The notes: a model not told the origin generated them from the sequence alone. A DNA stretch of 8,252 bases from Nitrosomonas eutropha (GCA_014584635.1 JACTML010000095.1:1-8252), one strand, 5' to 3'; shown: positions 1 through 6,619, counted from the first letter of the stretch. Made by a program: numbers and translations.

Positions 1-714
1 TCGCCCGTGGTGACCAGGCTGATCGACAACAATCGACGTGAAGAAATTATCGTGCGGGTTCGGGAGGCTTGTCTGGCTGGTCGCCAGGCTTACTGGGTTT
101 GCCCGCTGATCGAGGAATCCGAAGCGCTGCAGCTGAAAACAGCGGTGGAAACGTATGAAACGCTGAGCCAAATTTTTCCTGATCTTCGTATCGCGCTCAT
201 TCATGGCCGGTTGAGCAGTGATGAAAAATCCGTAATCATGGCGCAATTCAGCCAGGGAGAAATACAGCTGCTGGTTGCCACAACTGTGATTGAGGTTGGG
301 GTGGATGTCCCCAATGCTTCGCTGATGGTGATTGAGCATGCTGAGCGCATGGGACTGTCGCAGCTGCATCAGCTGCGCGGACGTATCGGGCGTGGATCGG
401 CTACGGGTGTTTGTATCCTGATGTATCAGCAACCATTGTCCGAGGTGGCACGTAAGCGTTTGCAGATTATTTTTGAACACAGCGATGGATTTGAAATTGC
501 ACGTCGGGATCTGTTATTGCGTGGACCGGGAGAATTTCTTGGTACACGTCAGAGTGGTGTACCCTTGTTACGGTTTGCGGATCTGGAAAAAGATGTCGAT
601 TTGCTGGAGCTGGCACGTAATGCGGCTGAGGAAATGCTGTGCAATTATCCGGAGGAAGCACAGCGTCATATGCAGCGCTGGCTGGGAAAAAGGGAAGATT
701 ATCTGCGTGCGTAA
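1..714 (+). CDS. recG: ATP-dependent DNA helicase RecG, C-terminal part (5' end outside window)
   Basis: RecG is the cytoplasmic branch-migrating helicase that remodels stalled forks and Holliday junctions. Frame 1 is open from the first base and the gene starts outside the window; about 237 residues of a family usually near 680-700 are present. Visible are the second RecA-like helicase lobe: HGR (motif IV, about nt 202-210), the motif V stretch ATTVIEVGVDVP (about nt 277-312), the motif VI string HQLRGRIGRG (nt 367-396, with the ATP-sensing arginines), and the RecG-specific TRG region containing RGPGEFLGTRQ (about nt 520-555). The ending is collinear with the normal RecG C terminus, so the gene is not truncated at its 3' end. 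Its last 16 nt overlap the convergent rapZ. GTG codons at 7 and 10 are internal, not starts. Family identification is very secure. Confidence 0.97.
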   Translation, partial: SPVVTRLIDNNRREEIIVRVREACLAGRQAYWVCPLIEESEALQLKTAVETYETLSQIFPDLRIALIHGRLSSDEKSVIMAQFSQGEIQLLVATTVIEVGVDVPNASLMVIEHAERMGLSQLHQLRGRIGRGSATGVCILMYQQPLSEVARKRLQIIFEHSDGFEIARRDLLLRGPGEFLGTRQSGVPLLRFADLEKDVDLLELARNAAEEMLCNYPEEAQRHMQRWLGKREDYLRA

Positions 715-1565
715 TACTGGTTGTATTCCGCCAAGCCACGATGACGTACCAGGACATGTGCGGCTTCCCGGAAGTGCAGCGCGAGCTTTTCCGCAAAATA
801 AACCGAGCGATGCTGCCCTCCGGTACAACCGATGGCCACTGTCAGATAAGCACGATTATCCTGCATATAGACGGGCAGCCAGCTGTCCAGAAATACACCG
901 ATATCCCTGAGCATTCTTGCGGTATTGGGCTGGGCCTCCATAAACCGGATAACCTCCGGGTCGTGTCCAGTCAGTTCTTTAAGCTGCGGATCGTAAAATG
1001 GGTTGGGCAGACAGCGCACATCAAATACCAGATCAGCATCCAGAGGAATACCGTGTTTATAGCCAAACGACTGAAACATGAGCGTTAATCGGGATGGATC
1101 GCGGTCGTCTGAGATAAAGTCCCGGATAAAGGCCCGTAGTGCATTGGGTCTTAACGAGCTGGTATCAATATGATGACCGAGGCTCGATACCGCTGCCAGC
1201 ATCTCTCTCTCATGCTGAATGGCTTCCTCCAGCGTGACATTCTGATCTCCCAGAGGATGTCTGCGGCGTGTTTCAGAAAAGCGTTGTATCAGCGTATCCG
1301 TGCGTGCATCGAGAAAAATAAATTCAGTCCGGATATCTTTGTCGATCATTTCGAACTGCTGGGGCAGTACGGTAATGCTGTCACTGCTGCGCGTATCAAT
1401 AGCTACTGCAACGTGTGAGTGATGCTGCGTTTGCAGGTGATTGATGAGAATGACGAGCAGTGAGGCAGGCAAATTATCAACGCAGTAATAACCGGAGTCT
1501 TCCAGTGCTTTAAGCGCGATTGATTTTCCTGAGCCGGATAGCCCGCTGAGAATAATAACAAGCAT
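699..1565 (-). CDS. rapZ: RNase adapter protein RapZ (YvcJ/UPF0042 family P-loop protein)
   Basis: A full-length 288-residue RapZ-family protein. In enterobacteria RapZ binds the sRNA GlmZ, directs RNase E to it and so controls glucosamine-6-phosphate synthase; in other phyla the homologue binds nucleotides and has envelope or morphology roles. Seen here: N-terminal P-loop GLSGSGKS (residues 8-15), a Walker B-like FLDA (84-87), RRRHPL (100-105), SFGYKHG (166-172), DVRCLPNP (182-189), and the conserved C-terminal GCTGGQHRSV (246-255), which belongs to the RNA-binding domain. Length and motifs are normal. The only upstream ATG is at 1565; no Shine-Dalgarno precedes it, but a TGTTATACT extended -10 ends 7 nt before the ATG, so the mRNA may be almost leaderless. 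Its 3' end overlaps recG convergently. No hprK, ptsN or glmS is adjacent. Whether the RNA-adapter job applies outside enterobacteria is unproven. Confidence 0.96.
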   Translation of the reverse strand: MLVIILSGLSGSGKSIALKALEDSGYYCVDNLPASLLVILINHLQTQHHSHVAVAIDTRSSDSITVLPQQFEMIDKDIRTEFIFLDARTDTLIQRFSETRRRHPLGDQNVTLEEAIQHEREMLAAVSSLGHHIDTSSLRPNALRAFIRDFISDDRDPSRLTLMFQSFGYKHGIPLDADLVFDVRCLPNPFYDPQLKELTGHDPEVIRFMEAQPNTARMLRDIGVFLDSWLPVYMQDNRAYLTVAIGCTGGQHRSVYFAEKLALHFREAAHVLVRHRGLAEYNQYYARR

Positions 1566-1572
1566 GATCTGA

Positions 1573-1581
1573 AGTATAACA
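1573..1581 (-). promoter_or_regulatory. Candidate extended -10 promoter for rapZ
   Basis: On the minus strand the sequence reads TGTTATACT, an extended -10 (TGn plus TATACT, five of six matches to TATAAT). The hexamer ends 7 nt upstream of the rapZ ATG at 1565, which would put the transcription start at or within a base or two of the start codon. No good -35 lies 16-18 nt upstream, which is tolerated for extended -10 promoters. The assignment is by eye. Confidence 0.4.
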
Positions 1582-1635
1582 AAGCAAAGAATCCTGGGAT
1601 GTATGCAAAAGCAGTATTTATCTTGGATCCCTTGG

Positions 1636-1666
1636 TTGACTGCTTGTTTATTGCCTGTTGTAGGAT
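1636..1666 (+). promoter_or_regulatory. Weak candidate sigma-70 promoter for greB
   Basis: TTGACT (1636-1641) is a five-of-six match to a -35 box. A possible -10, TAGGAT (1661-1666), lies 19 nt downstream, which is longer than ideal. Transcription would begin around 1673, at the foot of or inside the hairpin at 1671-1692, leaving a structured leader of about 55 nt ahead of greB. No better pair is visible in the gap. Confidence 0.2.
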
Positions 1667-1692
1667 TAAGACCACCGACTTTAGCCGGTGGT
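1660..1692. repeat. Imperfect palindrome resembling a REP element or IS200/IS605-type end
   Basis: A 22-nt palindrome occupies 1671-1692: seven paired bases ACCACCG/CGGTGGT, one A.C mismatch, then two more pairs closing on TT. The central ACTTTAG with flanking GC arms is the pattern commonly seen at subterminal hairpins of IS200/IS605 and TnpB-only elements. A GTAG tetranucleotide at 1660-1663 lies 7 nt 5' of the hairpin, as in REP sequences recognised by RAYT transposases, although there it usually sits closer. No transposase gene or second hairpin is in the window, so this would be a solitary relic or REP. It could instead be a structured greB leader. Confidence 0.45.
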
Positions 1693-1729
1693 TATTGGGT
1701 TTGTACAGAAACGACTGGTGAGTTTAGTA

Positions 1730-2278
1730 ATGAATAAGGCTTTTACCAAAGAAAGTGAAGATGAAGAGGAACTGGATGATTCGCCGCGATTGCCGCAAGG
1801 AGTAAAAAACTATATTACGCCGGGTGGTTATCAGCGATTAAAAGATGAATTTGATCGTCTGTGGAAGGTGGAGCGCCCTGAACTGGTCAAGGTGGTGTCC
1901 TGGGCGGCTGCAAACGGTGATCGTTCAGAAAATGGTGATTATATTTATGGTAAACGGCGTTTGCGTGAAATTGATCGTCGTCTGCGCTTTTTATCCAAGC
2001 GGATGGATAACGCGGAAATCGTTGATCCGGCGCAACGCGGTGAATGTGATCAGGTATTCTTCGGGGCGACAGTAACGGTGTGCAATACACGGGGTGAAGA
2101 GCAGACTTACAGTATTGTCGGCATGGATGAAGCTGATCCCGGTCGTGGCTGGATCAGCTGGATTTCACCATTGGCTGGAGCCTTGCTGAAAGCGCGTGAG
2201 GGAGATGTGGTGTCGTTACAGACGCCGGGTGGCCTGGAAGAGCTGGAAGTCGTGGAAATTCGCTACGAAATGTTATGA
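1730..2278 (+). CDS. greB: Transcription elongation factor GreB
   Basis: GreB enters the RNA polymerase secondary channel and stimulates cleavage of backtracked transcripts. The 182-residue product has the GreA/GreB N-terminal coiled coil (about residues 33-98) with the acidic tip NGDRSENGDY (62-71, D64 and E67 being the catalytic acids) and the GreB-type run KRRLREIDRR (75-84). The C-terminal FKBP-like domain follows, with VFFGATVTV (109-117) and SPLAGALL (146-153). E. coli GreB has about 158 residues; the excess is an acidic N-terminal extension (residues 8-17 are ESEDEEELDD) before the canonical start of the fold. I chose ATG 1730; a GTG at 1688 is in frame but lies inside the upstream hairpin and would add an unrelated 14 residues. 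A weak GGTGAG (1717-1722) precedes the ATG at about 7 nt. The gene converges on the cyclase gene, 43 nt away. Confidence 0.95.
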   Translation: MNKAFTKESEDEEELDDSPRLPQGVKNYITPGGYQRLKDEFDRLWKVERPELVKVVSWAAANGDRSENGDYIYGKRRLREIDRRLRFLSKRMDNAEIVDPAQRGECDQVFFGATVTVCNTRGEEQTYSIVGMDEADPGRGWISWISPLAGALLKAREGDVVSLQTPGGLEELEVVEIRYEML

Positions 2279-2321
2279 GGCAGATAAATCGGGGCGATTC
2301 TGGTTATCTTGGTATTGTTCC

Positions 2322-4037
2322 TTAATTTTTTGCGGGGATAGTAAAAATATCGTGCAAAAGCGGCTGGCTGGCTGTCTGGACGTAGCGGACGGCCTGTTCG
2401 TTGCGTTTTCCTTTCAGTTTAAGATAAAAGCGTTTGCTGTAACTGATTTCAGGGTGGCTGATCTGTGCGATCGTTTCGTATAATTCCTCGCTGATCAGGA
2501 TTGCGCCCGGGTAACAGCTTTTTTCAAGCCGGGAGGCGGTGTTTACAACATCGCCAATTGTTGTCCAGTCAAGCCTGCCTGAGGCACCAACATTGCCAAT
2601 CACGACTTTTCCCCAGTGAATGCCGATGCGTAACAGCAGCAGATCCTTGCTGGCACGCATTCGTAAACTGTTGAAATCGTAAGAGTGTTTGTTAATTTCC
2701 AGTGCGGCCAGTACAGCATTATGCGGCTTTCTGAATAATGCCATAACGCAATCGCCCATGAATTTATCGATCATGCCTTCATGCTGCTTGACCGCTTTCG
2801 TGATTCTGCCAAGTATCAGATTGAGCGTATGGATAACAGATTCTTCTGTTTCATTGTTTTCCACGTAAGTAGTAAAACCGGCAATATCGCAAAACAAAAC
2901 GGCAAGCTGACATTCTTCATTGGGCAGTACATTGCCGCCCAGTCGAACGACTTCCCTGGCCTTTTGCTCGACTAATTGCGGAACATAATTACGGGTAATG
3001 TTATGTACGCGCGCTTCATTGAGGATGGAGCCTTCTGCGAGTGTACCTGTGGATTTGTGATCCAGCGATACGATTTGCCACATGGTGTGGATTGTCATGT
3101 CGTGATGACGATAGCCGCTGATATTGAAAAGTATCGACAGATGGTCATCCTGAGGTAATCTGATGCGGGTTCTGTAGTTCTCGAACAGGCCGCCTTCTGA
3201 TTCCAGCGCAAGCCCCCATAGCACATCGTTGTAAAAATGACTGGGAATGATGCTGGCCAGGGTATGCGCGGAAGCGGGTGAGATTTCCAGTTTCAGGTTA
3301 TCGAGAATTGCGGGTGATATTGCCAGAATATCGCCTGCGCTGGAAAAAACGATAATACCGTAGTTCAGTTTGCTGAAAATAACCTGGGTTTTAGCTGATT
3401 CCTCTGCAGGAGTCAGTAACAGAGAATGGCCGGTGTACAGTTGCTGTGGAGGCCGTTCTGTAATGCTCCTGACTATTCTGGCAGCAGAATACCCGGGTGA
3501 ATGTCCATCGACAGCCTGTTTTACCAGTACAAATCCGATTGCTCTGGCCAGTCTGGTATCCAGGTAGGCGTTGTCGTCACAATTGGCCGGATATTCAATT
3601 TGTATCAGAGTGCCTTCTTCTTCCGGAAAAGTCAGCGTAATTTGAAGGTTGTTCGCCTTGCAGAATTGTTCAATGTTCCGGTCGCCATGCACGATCAGTT
3701 CGTTTTGCAGAAGCTCGTTGAAATCACTATTTTTATCAGTGATATCAAGACTGAGATCGCGACCGATTGCCTGCTGGAATGCATGGTAATGCATGGCTTT
3801 GATCAGGTTCGTGATCAGCTTGTGTAACAGAAGTACGGTTGAATCCAGCAGACGCGTGCAGTGAAAATGTGCCAGTGAGTGTGTAATCTTCTGTTCGAGC
3901 TCTTGCCAGATGTTTTGTTCAAGAGAGGTAATGACAATTGGATGGCGGGGCCGGGTGGTAACCGGTTCAGTTTTGTCAGGGTTTGTCTGGGAAGCTGGCT
4001 TAGTCGTGATCATTTGCACAGAATTGGTAGACTTCAT
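2322..4037 (-). CDS. Class III adenylate cyclase with PAS-like and unrecognised N-terminal domains
   Basis: A predicted cytoplasmic 571-residue protein with no membrane segment. The C-terminal catalytic domain (about 375-555) carries both metal aspartates, D384 in FCDIAGFT and D429 in KFMGDC. K425 and T492 (in LDWTTIGD) occupy the positions that select adenine in bacterial CyaC/CyaG-type enzymes, and N499 and R503 (VVNTASRLE) are the transition-state residues. ATP to cAMP is therefore the predicted reaction, working as a homodimer. Residues about 215-325 look like a PAS domain (YGIIVFSSAGDILAIS), followed by a helical linker (about 336-368). Residues about 40-200 match nothing I recognise; LITNLIKA (74-81) recalls the N box of GHKL ATPases. 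ATG 4037 overlaps the upstream HDOD gene by 38 nt; AGGCG is too close to it to be a good ribosome site, and ATG 4013 is an alternative. The HDOD protein is its likely partner. Confidence 0.92.
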   Translation of the reverse strand: MKSTNSVQMITTKPASQTNPDKTEPVTTRPRHPIVITSLEQNIWQELEQKITHSLAHFHCTRLLDSTVLLLHKLITNLIKAMHYHAFQQAIGRDLSLDITDKNSDFNELLQNELIVHGDRNIEQFCKANNLQITLTFPEEEGTLIQIEYPANCDDNAYLDTRLARAIGFVLVKQAVDGHSPGYSAARIVRSITERPPQQLYTGHSLLLTPAEESAKTQVIFSKLNYGIIVFSSAGDILAISPAILDNLKLEISPASAHTLASIIPSHFYNDVLWGLALESEGGLFENYRTRIRLPQDDHLSILFNISGYRHHDMTIHTMWQIVSLDHKSTGTLAEGSILNEARVHNITRNYVPQLVEQKAREVVRLGGNVLPNEECQLAVLFCDIAGFTTYVENNETEESVIHTLNLILGRITKAVKQHEGMIDKFMGDCVMALFRKPHNAVLAALEINKHSYDFNSLRMRASKDLLLLRIGIHWGKVVIGNVGASGRLDWTTIGDVVNTASRLEKSCYPGAILISEELYETIAQISHPEISYSKRFYLKLKGKRNEQAVRYVQTASQPLLHDIFTIPAKN

Positions 4038-4851
4038 CGCCTAACAATTTTTGGAAAAAAGCTTCATCAAGCAGATAGGCGGAATGCTCTTCGCTCAGGC
4101 CGTAGGTCATCAGTTTTTCCTTGCGAATGTCGGGTTCCTGGGGATTGTCTCCGATTCCGGCGCCTTTGATCAGATTGTTGGCGATAGCCAGCCAGAGCAA
4201 AATCTTGTTTTCAGACTGGTCCGGGAGTAACTGATCCAGATCTGTCCCGACGTATAGCTGAAACTGTGGCGGAAGTTTCCATTCCCTGGCTGCTTCTTTT
4301 CCAATCAGGTAGTGATCTGTTCCCATAAATTTTTGTTCTGCCTCTTTACTTGAACAATTGTTCTCAAGTTTATACGTGAGTGCTTCCATGTATTCCTTGC
4401 GAACATGCGTAAAAAGCAGCACCTTGCCAATGTCGTGAACCAGCCCGGCAACAAAAGCCTCCTCACAATCTTCCTGTTTTCCAAATTCCAGGCAGATGTT
4501 GTAGCTCGCGATCGCGGTTAGCAGCGAATGCTGCCAGACATGCTGACGTACCAGTGCATTTTTATTTTTGGAGAATACCGAACGCGAGAAAGCCAGTATT
4601 ACCAGCGAACGAATGATATTGATACCCAGCAAGCTGGTTGCTATGGGTAGTGTTCTGATCGGCTGGCTGCGATTGTAAATGGGTGAATTGGCTACTCTGA
4701 GAATAAATGATGCAACGATTTGATCGGCGCGCAATAAACGATCTATTTCCCTGAAACAATTGGGAGATTCTTCGTCGATCTCGATAATTCTGGAAATAAT
4801 TTCCGGTTGCGTGGCTTTTATTTTTTTATAGTCAATAACACATTGGTTCAT
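4000..4851 (-). CDS. HDOD domain signalling protein
   Basis: A 283-residue HDOD protein, a family related to HD-superfamily hydrolases that usually works as a signalling or scaffolding module rather than a proven enzyme. Seen: the N-terminal HDOD pattern with ADQIVASFILRVANSPIYN (42-60), a short helical PIATSLLGI (69-77), then QHSL (107-110, H108), VHDIGKVLL (138-146, H139-D140), and DHYLIGKEAAREWKLP (179-194, H180). So several HD-type metal ligands are kept. No GGDEF, EAL, receiver or membrane segment is attached. It is the first gene of a minus-strand pair with the cyclase, whose ATG lies 38 nt inside its 3' end, suggesting translational coupling. ATG 4851 is the only plausible start; no strong Shine-Dalgarno is visible. 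Partner and signal are unknown; regulation of, or response to, cyclase output is inference from the gene order. Confidence 0.9.
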   Translation of the reverse strand: MNQCVIDYKKIKATQPEIISRIIEIDEESPNCFREIDRLLRADQIVASFILRVANSPIYNRSQPIRTLPIATSLLGINIIRSLVILAFSRSVFSKNKNALVRQHVWQHSLLTAIASYNICLEFGKQEDCEEAFVAGLVHDIGKVLLFTHVRKEYMEALTYKLENNCSSKEAEQKFMGTDHYLIGKEAAREWKLPPQFQLYVGTDLDQLLPDQSENKILLWLAIANNLIKGAGIGDNPQEPDIRKEKLMTYGLSEEHSAYLLDEAFFQKLLGDEVYQFCANDHD

Positions 4852-5119
4852 GGCACAAAATATCCAGGGTGTGGCAGTAAATTCTCAGAGCTTTGCAAAA
4901 ATTGATCTTTCTGGAAATGCTCTTTCATCGTTATGGGCTAAAACAACGGCATTTATGAAGCAGGCTTGAAGAAATTGATGAACAATCAATGGAATTTTCA
5001 GGATTTTTAATAGCTGTTTCGCCGCATTATCTTTACAAATGCCAAAAGCATGAAATAATCCCGTTACAGGGAAGGAGTCGTTACTGGTTAATTGGCTGTA
5101 TAAAGAGTTGAACAAGGTT
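4852..5119. other. Divergent regulatory region between the HDOD/cyclase and kinase/regulator pairs
   Basis: This 268-nt AT-richer stretch must hold the promoters of both divergent operons. I see no convincing gene in it. Its clearest element is the dyad ATTGAT-N5-ATCAAT (4974-4990). AAATTGAT occurs twice, at 4899-4906 and 4972-4979. A strong Shine-Dalgarno-like GAAGGAG lies at 5071-5077. No clear -35/-10 pair stands out by eye on either strand. Confidence 0.5.
4974..4990. promoter_or_regulatory. Perfect 6-bp dyad, possible operator (near-FNR box)
   Basis: ATTGAT-GAACA-ATCAAT is a perfect dyad of 6-bp arms with a 5-nt spacer. It resembles the FNR/ANR box TTGAT-N4-ATCAA but has one extra spacer base, which normally breaks FNR recognition. 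It lies 123 nt upstream of one operon and 129 nt upstream of the kinase ATG, so one bound protein could influence both directions. The binding protein is unknown. Confidence 0.35.
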
Positions 5120-6619
5120 ATGGTACGAACACTTGCAATTCTGCTGGTTGGACATACGGCGGCGGAGGCTGAACAGATAAACAGCTTGTTAAGGCGAAAT
5201 AATCTGTCTGCTGAAGCGCAGCGTGTGGAAACAGCGGGTGGATTGTCGGAAGCGCTGCAACAGAGGTGGGATCTGGTGGTGGCAAACGAACAGACGAATC
5301 CGAGCGCGGTACATGTTCTGGATGTGCTGGCAAAGCTGAAGCTGGATACTCCGTTAATTGTGCGAATTACCCGGTGGGATGAGCAAATAGCCACTTGTTT
5401 ATTTGCTGCAGGTGCACAGGATGTGCTGTTGCAGTCGGATTCAATACGCCTGGTGGCGGCGGTTCGGGGTTGTCAGCGCCAGATTGAACGTTTGCAGGAT
5501 TTGTACGAGACACAATTGGCTCTGGAGAGGAGCGAAGCGCGTTTTCGTGCGATTGCTTCCAATTTGCCGGGGCTGGTGTTTCAGTTTGTGCTGGAAGCAG
5601 ACGAGCGTGTTTTTTTTCCTTATGTCAGCGAGAGCTCCAGAACACTGCTCGGCCTTTCTCCTGGTTATCTGCAAAAGAATCCGGATGCGTTTGCCAGCCT
5701 GATTCAGGCGGAAGATGCGGCGGATTATGACCGATCACTGCTGGATTCATGCAGGCAGCTTTCAGCCTGGAACTGGGAAGGACGGATTCAAGCGCGTGGA
5801 GACGAAGATATCAAGTGGATCAGCCTGCGGGCTACGCCTCGTCGAACGCCGCGTGGTGCGGTGTTATGGGACGGAATTATGCTGAATATCACGCGCAATA
5901 AACAAATTGAGCTGGAAATTGCCCGGTCACGCGCGCAACTGGAGGAGCTTTCAGCTTACTCGCAAAAGGCCAAGGAGCAGGAACGCATGCGGATCGCTCG
6001 TGAGATTCATGATGACATCGGTGGAACTTTGACAGCAATCAAATGCGAACTGGTACCTTGCCTGGATAATTCCAGCCGTGCTCCGGAGTTTTACCGCAAC
6101 AAGGCGGCAGCAGTGGAATCGCTGGTGGATATGGTAATTGACAGCACACGCCGGATTGCACTTGATCTGCGGCCGGGCGTACTTGATTGTGGCATTGTGG
6201 CAGCGGTGCGATGGCAGGCACGCGAATTCAATCAGCGTACTGGTATTGCCTGTGTGGTGGCGTGTAATTGCGAAGAAATAATGCTGGATGGTGATCTGGC
6301 TGTAGCAATCTTCCGGATTTTTCAGGAAGCGCTGACTAATATTGCCAAACATGCGCATGCAGCGGAAGTGCAGGTGAAATTATCTGAAGCGGATAACCAG
6401 GTATATCTGGAAGTGACAGACGATGGCTGTGGCATCACCCGCCCGGATATGAATAAGGTAAATTCATTTGGTATACGCAGCATGCGCGAACGCTGTCAGC
6501 AGCTCGGTGGACACTTTTATATTCAAAAGAAAAAAGAAGCTGGCACGGAGGTGATGATTCGAATTCCGGTTAATGGACGTGTTTCATCCCGTGATCGGTT
6601 GGGTGGACAAGAGGGATGA
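5120..6619 (+). CDS. Soluble hybrid-like sensor histidine kinase: pseudo-receiver, PAS, HisKA_3, HATPase
   Basis: A 499-residue NarX/UhpB-class sensor kinase without membrane segments, so it likely senses a cytoplasmic signal. Residues 5-125 have the receiver-fold rhythm (LAILLVGHTAAEA, WDLVVANEQ, FAAGAQDVLLQSD), but the acidic pair is G11-H12, the phosphoacceptor position is N56 and the lysine position is Q105, so it cannot be a normal phospho-receiver. A PAS domain spans about 137-260 (FRAIASNLPGLVFQF onward), then a coiled coil (262-290). The HisKA_3 H box is REIHDDIGGTL (294-304, phosphohistidine H297); DLRPGVLD (349-356) follows; the HATPase has N box QEALTNIAKHA (402-412), G1 DDGCGI (434-439) and GIRSMRER (451-458). 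ATG 5120 has AAGG only 2 nt away; the better Shine-Dalgarno GAAGGAG (5071-5077) faces an in-frame CTG at 5084, so the start is uncertain. The cognate regulator is 37 nt downstream. Confidence 0.93.
   Translation: MVRTLAILLVGHTAAEAEQINSLLRRNNLSAEAQRVETAGGLSEALQQRWDLVVANEQTNPSAVHVLDVLAKLKLDTPLIVRITRWDEQIATCLFAAGAQDVLLQSDSIRLVAAVRGCQRQIERLQDLYETQLALERSEARFRAIASNLPGLVFQFVLEADERVFFPYVSESSRTLLGLSPGYLQKNPDAFASLIQAEDAADYDRSLLDSCRQLSAWNWEGRIQARGDEDIKWISLRATPRRTPRGAVLWDGIMLNITRNKQIELEIARSRAQLEELSAYSQKAKEQERMRIAREIHDDIGGTLTAIKCELVPCLDNSSRAPEFYRNKAAAVESLVDMVIDSTRRIALDLRPGVLDCGIVAAVRWQAREFNQRTGIACVVACNCEEIMLDGDLAVAIFRIFQEALTNIAKHAHAAEVQVKLSEADNQVYLEVTDDGCGITRPDMNKVNSFGIRSMRERCQQLGGHFYIQKKKEAGTEVMIRIPVNGRVSSRDRLGGQEG

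Noticed and set aside
473..1088. Plus-strand frames of 145 and 149 codons across the recG/rapZ junction
   Set aside because: They are out of frame with recG and antisense to rapZ, with compositions unlike real proteins; both strands are already explained by RecG and RapZ.
1688..1729. In-frame GTG at 1688 as an upstream start of greB, giving a 196-residue protein
   Set aside because: The GTG lies inside the hairpin right arm, has no ribosome site, and the extra residues do not resemble GreB; ATG 1730 gives a natural N terminus.
4975..4989. Canonical FNR/ANR site TTGAT-N4-ATCAA
   Set aside because: The spacer is 5 nt, not 4, so the half-sites are out of register for FNR; kept only as a dyad of unknown function.
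4885..5394. 169-codon minus-strand frame antisense to the kinase 5' end
   Set aside because: It mirrors the kinase coding sequence, its translation is rich in serine and cysteine without domain features, and it starts inside a strong plus-strand gene.
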